The position numbers and the translations under genes are program-made. A model generated the notes under the pieces. It searched no databases and was not told where the DNA came from. It saw nothing but the letters and a program-made list of their open reading frames with translations. From assembly GCA_015680685.1 (NCBI GenBank), contig MNCI01023346.1, positions 476,417 to 540,416 of the forward strand: DNA of 64,000 bases, written 5' to 3'. Numbering within the stretch: position 1 is the first letter of the stretch; every line of letters begins with the position of its first letter. Of the stretch, positions 57,801 to 64,000 are shown in pieces. The stretch is from Gnetum montanum. Taxonomy: Eukaryota; Streptophyta; Gnetopsida; Gnetales; Gnetaceae.

Positions 57801-58610
57801 TGTTTTTAGTTCAAGGGGCTCTTGCTTAAATTTGTCAAGAATTTCTAACTCTCCCCATTGGGTATCATCAATTGTATCATTAGAGAGTTGGTGATGAACT
57901 TGCTCAAGTTCATCCATGATCATGACATACTCACACGTTAAGCTCTCAGCTGGTTCCATGCAAAGTGTGCTACTTTCTAAATCAATGGTCAACCACTGGG
58001 TGTCCTCCTATTTTGTGGTTGCTATGTACAGAGACCTTTGAATTTCTACTTATGGTGCACACTGCTTGCATGCAGAGATAGATGCTTGCTTTATGGTCCA
58101 AAGTTTCTGCACACAATTGCACCCTGTATTGTTGTATGCAATGCATGGAACTCTCTTCTTCTCGATCTTTCCAAATGCATTTTCTTTAGATATCTTCAGC
58201 AAAAGATCTCTGATGCCCATTCTTGCATCGACAGTGCTTAGCCATGCCCTTCCCATAATGATTGGGAAGTCTCCTTTGCAGTTTTCTACTTTGATTACTA
58301 AAAAATCAGTAGGATAAGATGACCTATAGAAAGTGGTCACAATGTCTTCTACCAGTTCCAATGGAATAGTGATGGACTGGTCTACCAGTTTTAATCTTAT
58401 GTTGCTCTTCTTCAGAAGAGGTAGGTTCCAAGCAATGTACATCTTATGAGAAATCAAATTAACACCAGAACCTGAATTGAGAAGAGCCTTGCACAGTTCA
58501 TTCCCAGTAATCTGCAAGTAAATTAGACTTCCAAGATCAGCTAATTTCCTAGAAAGGTTTCTTAGCACAGATCCAATTAGACATAGTGTGAGTAAGCATT
58601 ACGGTATGGA
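54891..58610 (-). pseudogene. Pol of element D: protease, RT, RNase H, integrase
   Basis: Protease: LLNSGSGVNLIS, in which the catalytic Asp is Asn (codon at complement of 58476-58478). A long open stretch (58568-58050) otherwise preserves the domain, including PIIMGRAWLST. RT: catalytic box FMDDFSTYG intact (complement of about 57,116-57,139). RNase H: TEKELMAVVFALENFRHYVIG (about 56,575-56,510) and DHSAIRFLMNKP. Integrase: IWGIDFMDPITPMSNG (about 55,848-55,800), ISNNETHF where SDNGTHF is expected (second Asp lost), and NGQAEVINREI retained (about 55,570-55,535). It ends at TAA next to HGGDGQPC (54891). Stops separate the open segments. Confidence 0.87.
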
Positions 58611-58799
58611 TCCTCTGCAAAGTTTGGTTTGAAGGAGGCTTGAAGGAATTTGATATGGAGGAAGAAGTAGGAGCAGGGTTGTCAACCGTGGATGTAAGTG
58701 AAGGCTTAGGTGGACTACGAGGTCGAAAGAAAGGTCTTTTCTTTGATCAGGCATTTGATCCTTTCGATTGATTATTGGGTTACAAATTAACAACCCTCA

Positions 58800-61085
58800 T
58801 AGCATTGCATTGTTGCAATTGAGTAGGCAGCTCACCCTACATTGGTGGAGTAAGTGGTAGCTGTGCAATTGAAGGAGGAGTGTGTGTAGGGATAGGAGGA
58901 GGATAAGGATAAGAGGCAATATCCCTTCTTTCATGTGGCGAATGAGCTCAATAATAATCTAAAGGGTGGTAGTGAGACTAAAAATTAGAAACATGATTAG
59001 AGGAGTCACGTGGAGACATAGGTTTCTACACATGGAAACCATATGGATCAAGCTACTGGTAAGGGTACTGTTGTCTTGGCGGTACTAGTGCCCATGATTG
59101 TGGTTGCTGCCATTGTTGATACTGTTCATATGGTTGCAGTGGAACTCCACTTGGATAATATGATTATTGCTAGTGGAACTACCTAAGATTACCTTGAGGA
59201 TAAGGTAACCTTCTAGATGTTTGCACCCCAGACTCCTGTAGATGTGACACAATGAGACAACATCCCTTAGGATGTTCATACTAACAGATGTCACACCCAC
59301 AATCATCATCTGATTCATTGTCTACAACCTCTTCTATTGTAGCAATCTTGCCCTTACCTTTGTAATATGCATGTTTATCTTTCTTATGCCTCCTGCACTC
59401 ATGCTCACTACTTTTTTCTTTGGACTCCTTAGCAATTTTGAGAACAGCTTGAAATCTGTTATCCATTGAGTCCCTTAACTGATCAACCTTGGCTGTAAGT
59501 TCAAATTGGAATTTTTGGAGTGACAAGGCTTTCTTATGCACCCCTCATCAAATACAAACTCATCCTCACTATCACAGAATCGAACCTCCCTCTTACGGAT
59601 GGAAGGATCACGATTGTACTCCTCTACACTTTCTCTTTTTCTTAATTCACCCTCTTTTTTAGCTACCTACTCTATTAATCTTTGTACCTAATGGACAGTT
59701 AGTTCTAACAATTGCCCTTGGGCATAGACACCAAGGGTTTTCCTTGTTTCATTATGAAGCCTATTTACAATGTGGTGAAGTTAAACCAATTGAGAATAAC
59801 CATGGCCACGGCATTTGTTCATCAAGGCATAGTATCGGCCAATGGTGGCATCCAAGGGTTCATGTGTTCCTTGTTTCCACCCTTGAATTTTCTTCCCTAA
59901 GTTGGACACTTTGGAGTACATTTGATACTTATCATTAAACAACACAAGCATGGTACTCCATCGTTTGATAGATTCAAGCTCTAAGGACCAGTACCAATTT
60001 TCTGCTTCCTTAATGAGTGTCCTAGGGAACAACTTTATTTCTGCCACTCATTCTCTATGTTTTGCAAGGCACATGCATCTTGGAAAGCTTGAAGATGATT
60101 CTATAGATTTGAGTTATATCCTACTTCAAATTGAGGAATATTTTTCATGTCTAATCGTTTGATCTAGCTATCTTTCACATGCCTTATTGGAATTTTGACT
60201 ACCTCTACGATGTTAAGCATACTTCATGCAGCAAATATAGGCTCATCGAGGCCTTTATCATGGTGCCTAGGATGCCCTCTATTACCCTTCATTCATGGCG
60301 ATGTGCCTCTCTTGAATGTCTACACCCTTGATCTTGTTTGTCCTAATGGTCCCTTTGGTTATTTTGGTCCCATTGGTCATTTCGTTCATTCCAGTCACCT
60401 CCATCATGGCCTCACCTTCTGCGGTCACGGTTAGAACCAGAAGAAGAAGAAGATGACCAAGGGAAATAGGAAGGAGAATTAGCACCATCACGATGCCTAC
60501 TATCGCCTCTTCGACAATCGCAACCATGATCACGATCATGATTTTTGTCTACATCCCTATCTTCATTTTCCCCTTCAGATCCTTCGTTGTTCTTGGATCC
60601 CTTGCTACTAGAATTAGGATTGTAAATTGTGGAGTGCAGATTCTAACTTTGACCTTCATCACTAATGTCAAAGAGAGGAGTTTCATTGAATGAAAAACCC
60701 CCAAAGAAGGGTTCTCCACTAGTTTGTTGGTATAACAGTAATCAAGAATTGTTAAGCCCTTTTCCCTTCAAAAATTCATAGCACTGTCCTAGCTGCTAAT
60801 CCCATAGACATTGTGCTTCAGTGGGATGATAATCCCTGGCATCAGCATCTTCCACAATATACTCCCCATGGCAGTTTTGAAGACCACATCATGTAAGCAT
60901 ATGATAGAGCATTACAAGAGCAGCACAATTGGGCGGTAACACAATGTTGCATCCTAGTGTAGGATGAAGGTGAAGTTCAGCACATACTCATCAAGATGAG
61001 TATATATAATTCAATACTATTGAGGCTTTGGTTGATTAACTCTATCGACCTTGGGTGGAGAAGTGCTCTTATGAGAAGAAGACAT
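58800..61085 (-). pseudogene. Gag of element D (decayed)
   Basis: The minus-strand ATG at 61085 opens MSSSHKSTSPPK, parallel to MSPSSYESAS in A and C. A basic, Arg/Asp-rich region lies at about 60,540-60,280. The gag core is at 60047-59781 (AEIKLFPRTLIKEAENWYWS, RWSTMLVLFNDKYQMYSKV). A helical part at about 59,760-59,380 is followed by the knuckle CDICXYEHPKGCC-type at about 59,295-59,235. A proline-rich tail follows. Stops are frequent. Confidence 0.83.
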
Positions 61086-61225
61086 TTTTAGTTAGCAAAT
61101 AAAAATCATAGTGTGCTCTAAGAATTTGTTGTAGTAATTGTGAAATAACATATGACTCTAAGGTTCATTCCAATGATTTAAATACTATTCACTAAATCCT
61201 AGATAGTGCCCAAAACAACAAAAAG

Positions 61226-61245
61226 GTCCCTGACAATGGCACCAA
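61226..61245 (-). other. Primer binding site of element D
   Basis: On the minus strand TTGGTGCCATTGTCAGGGAC directly follows the LTR end; it is a degenerate tRNA-Asp-type site. Confidence 0.75.
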
Positions 61246-62065
61246 TGATGAGCGGCGCGGTACCCATACATCTAATCATATTAATCACTAAGGCGTTACG
61301 CATGATCTAGTCGAATTCCATGGACCTATAGTTATCTTGTACACTAGTTTCTTTAGGAATTGAAATAGCGTTCAGAACATTCGTTGTCTTCCCAACTACA
61401 CTTATGAGGCTCAAGGGTATGGTTTAAGTGTAATTGCAGAATAGGAATTTTTGTCATTTTATATTTTATGGATGTAATCACCTACAACAAGAATAAAGAG
61501 TCAAGTAGATTAAAAGTTAAATTGTCTATTGCCTAGCTAGCCTAACACAAGTAACCACCCCACTTTCTTAAACACATATAGCACTATTAGGCTACCAAAT
61601 GGTAAGCGTTGCTGGGTTACCAGGTACTATATGAATGCTTGAAGTGGTCGTGCTCATGTTCATTAATCAACTGGAAATAAATTGCTTAATTCAAATACAT
61701 TAAAGTAAAGAGTAATAAAGCAAAGTGCAATAAAGAAAATATTAAGCTATTCTCAGTGCTGAAAGGGTTGTCAAAAGAGTTCATTTTATTCTCGTCACAC
61801 TACTGCGCTCAAGTACATCAGTGCTCGAACAAAGAACCATACATATTCTAGACTCCTTCTATGGGCACTCAGAAAATATTCTAACTCTAAGGAAAAGAAA
61901 CAATAAGAGCTTCACTACCTTACTTGAAAACTAAAAACTAAACTATTACCAAAATTGGAACCTAGGCACAATATTTATAGACTTTGGGTATATGTCCTAA
62001 CGTCAGATCCAAGCCCTGATGTCATGTACATGACATCGCAATAGACAACAAATGATGATTCATCA
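61246..62065 (-). repeat. 5' LTR of element D
   Basis: Same ends and internal order as 52022-52856. TATAAATA (minus) at about 61,971-61,978. Minus-strand start TGATGAATC at 62065. Confidence 0.9.
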
Positions 62066-62070
62066 TATTA
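62066..62070 (+). repeat. Target-site duplication of element D (right)
   Basis: TATTA, against TATTG at 52017-52021. Confidence 0.75.
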
Positions 62071-64000
62071 TATGAAAATTTAGAGGCAATTTGAAGAGAA
62101 GAAGGCAATGAAGCCAACACTTCCATTCCCTTGCTTGATCCAAAAGCTGTGTAAGTATGTTGGAATCCTACAGTACACAAATGACATTCCCAAGAGGGCT
62201 CAAAATGCTTCCTTCACGAAATTACTCAAACCTACAGCACTAAGGAAAGGCCTTGGTGAGGAACAAGAACCAAAGAAAGAAGCAAAACCAAAAAAAGAAA
62301 TAGAATAAGAGCTTGAACAACATTGTGAGACATAAGTTCCACCACCACTACCATAAGACTACATGCCTACAATGAGCCATTTGCAAAGAATTGTTGAAAC
62401 ACTCAATTGGGGGAGTAGAGATGAGTCAAACCTTTTTAGAGTCATCAAAGACACCATGCAATCCATTGTCTCTGCTAGTCCAACAAGGGGGCAGATTTTG
62501 CTACAATTAAGAGGAGAATCCCAATGGTCACGACAAATCTCTAATAACACCACACCTTCCAAGTGATGCTTGAAATAGGTGAAGATGCCACATTAGTGGT
62601 CATGCAGCATCAAGATGCAATAGGTGCAGTAGAGGTGATAATGAATCACATCAAGGAATCTTTCAATGTGCCTGTTGTGTCCCTAGTGGATTTGACTAGG
62701 ACCAAAGATGCACAAATGCTAACTAGGACTTCAATGACTCCTACAACCCATGAGGATGTATTAGATCAATTGTTGCAAACAAGACAAGTAATGACCATCC
62801 TATTTGACATTCCCAGTGATGTCACTGTAGTACAATTAGACCTCATTGCCACTAAAGGAAAGCTGATCATGGCTAAGACTAGGGAAAAACATGTAGAAGC
62901 CAAAGTGCAACGCTTGCAACAAGAGCTAGCTGCCTTGAGAGCTAAAATATGGGACCCTGCCCAGTTTGTCGCACCTAACCAACTAGACCAATTCAAAACA
63001 GGGTAACTAAACAAACTAATTGAAGAGAACAAAGCTGCCAAGCAAAAAAAGGAGAAGGTGGTCTGGAATGTCTCTATTGCTAAAGCACAATCCTATGCCC
63101 ATAAGAAGGCATTGACTACCACGTAAGAAGAAAACAAATAGCTTGCTATAGACAACAGACAGTTGACCACTATAGAAAAATAAAAGATAATCTTAGAAAA
63201 AAGTGTCTACTAGTTAAGAGAATAACTGGTGAGGGTCAACCAGGACATCAACAAATTAGCCAGATAGAACTGAACCATCTCAATGAAGGAGGTCCACATA
63301 ATTTGAAAAAAGTCTGTAATTGAAATAAGTGTATGGTAGAATGAGGTCAAAAAGCATGAAAAGCTAAAGGAACACTTCCACGACCAGGTCAACATGTATA
63401 AACAAATTAACAAAAAGGAAATCTAGATGGCCAAAGCCCACATCGGATCCATGTCAACACAAAATCTTAATTGGCAGCCCATCCTCAATAGTTATGCCTT
63501 GGTCCAACAAGTGGAAGTGAAGAACAAAGGCCTGCAAATTGAGGATTTAAAGGAATACATGGCATTGGCTAATCTTAGATATGTCAACCTTCCCATGTTA
63601 ATAGCAGGTCGGCTGAGAAATGAATTAGAGCAATAGGTAATGACCACCTACACATTATATGATAAAGAACTTGTGAATAGAAAAGCTGCTTCACAGAAAC
63701 TCCATGTAGCAAACTTAAAACTGGAGGTGGTCAAGGCTTGCTACCATGGACAGAAGGATGTAGCCTCAAACCTGGCCAAGAGACTAACAAATAATCATGA
63801 GTTGAAAAAAAAGGCCAGGGCTTTTGAAGAGGAACAATGACAATTTGCAACCTAGTATGTGAAGGCCAACCAAATGTTTCCACAGCTGCCATGTCCATGG
63901 AACCTACCAGTGCCAACACACATTGGTTCAGCAACCTGGATGGTACATGACCCAAGGACAGAGGAAGAAAAGTTGCAAGCACTAGTCAACCACTACAAAT
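62071..64000 (+). pseudogene. Accessory gene of element G, continuation to the window edge
   Basis: Picks up at YMKI-stop-RQFEEKKAMK and LPFPCLIQKLCKYVGI (about 62,121-62,165), aligned with FEEKKVGK and PFPCLIQKLC in F. Then EDVLDQLLQTRQVMTILFDI (about 62,754-62,813), a Lys/Glu/Gln-rich helical region (62,820-63,420), MAKAHIGSM and NWQPILNSY (about 63,427-63,495), LQIEDLKEYMALANL (about 63,532-63,580) and LHVANLKLEVVKACY (about 63,700-63,745). Longest open stretch 62563-63006. At least one frame change (about 62,560) and a dozen stops. With the first part the product would exceed 850 residues. The end lies outside the window. Confidence 0.75.

Larger units (their letters stand above)
52022..62065 (-). 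mobile_element. Ty3/gypsy LTR retrotransposon D (minus), complete but decayed
   Basis: About 10.0 kb. 5' LTR 61246-62065, primer site 61226-61245, gag from 61085 downward, pol down to 54891, non-coding DNA with local tandem amplification, CTCGAGGACAAG box and purine tract at about 52,857-52,890, 3' LTR 52022-52856. Inserted antisense into the accessory gene of G. Same domain plan as A and C. Catalytic changes in protease and integrase, plus stops, indicate an inactive copy. LTRs differ at roughly one base in ten by eye. Confidence 0.93.
36006..64000 (+). mobile_element. Gypsy-type element G (plus), runs off the right edge; hosts C and D
   Basis: The own sequence of G is 36006-36129, 45904-52021 and 62071-64000. 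In order it has a 5' LTR (split by C), a primer site, gag, a small pol-proximal remnant, non-coding DNA, a U3-like promoter block and the accessory gene (split by D). The 3' LTR would lie beyond 64000. No RT or integrase is present, so G looks non-autonomous. Its left end abuts F internal DNA in the opposite orientation, after AAAGG (36001-36005). The matching duplication cannot be checked here. Confidence 0.82.

Overview
The window looks like nuclear DNA of a seed plant with a large, repeat-rich genome; a gymnosperm would fit, but nothing here proves it. The evidence is nested Ty3/gypsy LTR retrotransposons of the Athila/Tat type (primer sites matching tRNA-Asp, no chromodomain visible), a plant L1-type LINE, a tRNA-Arg(CCU) gene and one plant leucine-rich-repeat receptor gene. 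All boundaries, similarities and percentages were judged by eye; no alignment or database search was run.

Left block (1-14,470). A minus-strand gypsy remnant (B: a partial LTR at 1-378 and a gag split into two pieces) was broken by a complete plus-strand gypsy element (A, 1352-11329) flanked by perfect TCAAC duplications. Removing A makes the gag reading continuous. Beyond B are degenerate tRNA-derived SINE-like units.

Middle block (about 14,470-30,471). A decayed but nearly full-length L1-type LINE ends in a 56-bp tandem repeat. It is followed by a tRNA-Arg(CCU) gene, about 4.6 kb of low-complexity intergenic DNA with short tandem duplications, and the only intact host protein gene: a 998-codon, intronless ORF (25424-28420). 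This ORF has a signal peptide, about 33 LRRs, a membrane span and a short tail. Its ectodomain closely follows the GASSHO/SCHENGEN3 (GSO) receptors, but there is no kinase domain.

Right block (30,472-64,000). This is a three-level nest. F (minus, starts at 30472) was invaded by G (plus, starts at 36006 and runs off the window). G was then hit twice: by C (plus, 36130-45898, TSD CTAGC), immediately upstream of the TATA box of G's 5' LTR, and by D (minus, 52022-62065, TSD TATTG/TATTA), inside a coding region of G. A, C and D are conventional gag-pol elements ruined by stops. F and G belong to another subfamily. G carries gag but almost no pol, and both carry, just upstream of the 3' LTR position, a long accessory gene beginning MAPKR. 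It has an N-terminal domain reminiscent of the plant 'putative transposon protein'/Athila ORF families and a long charged helical C-terminus. In both copies it is preceded by a promoter-like block resembling the LTR U3 (GATATC-type repeats and a TATATATA box) and a possible leader intron. This accessory transcription unit is the most interesting candidate in the window.
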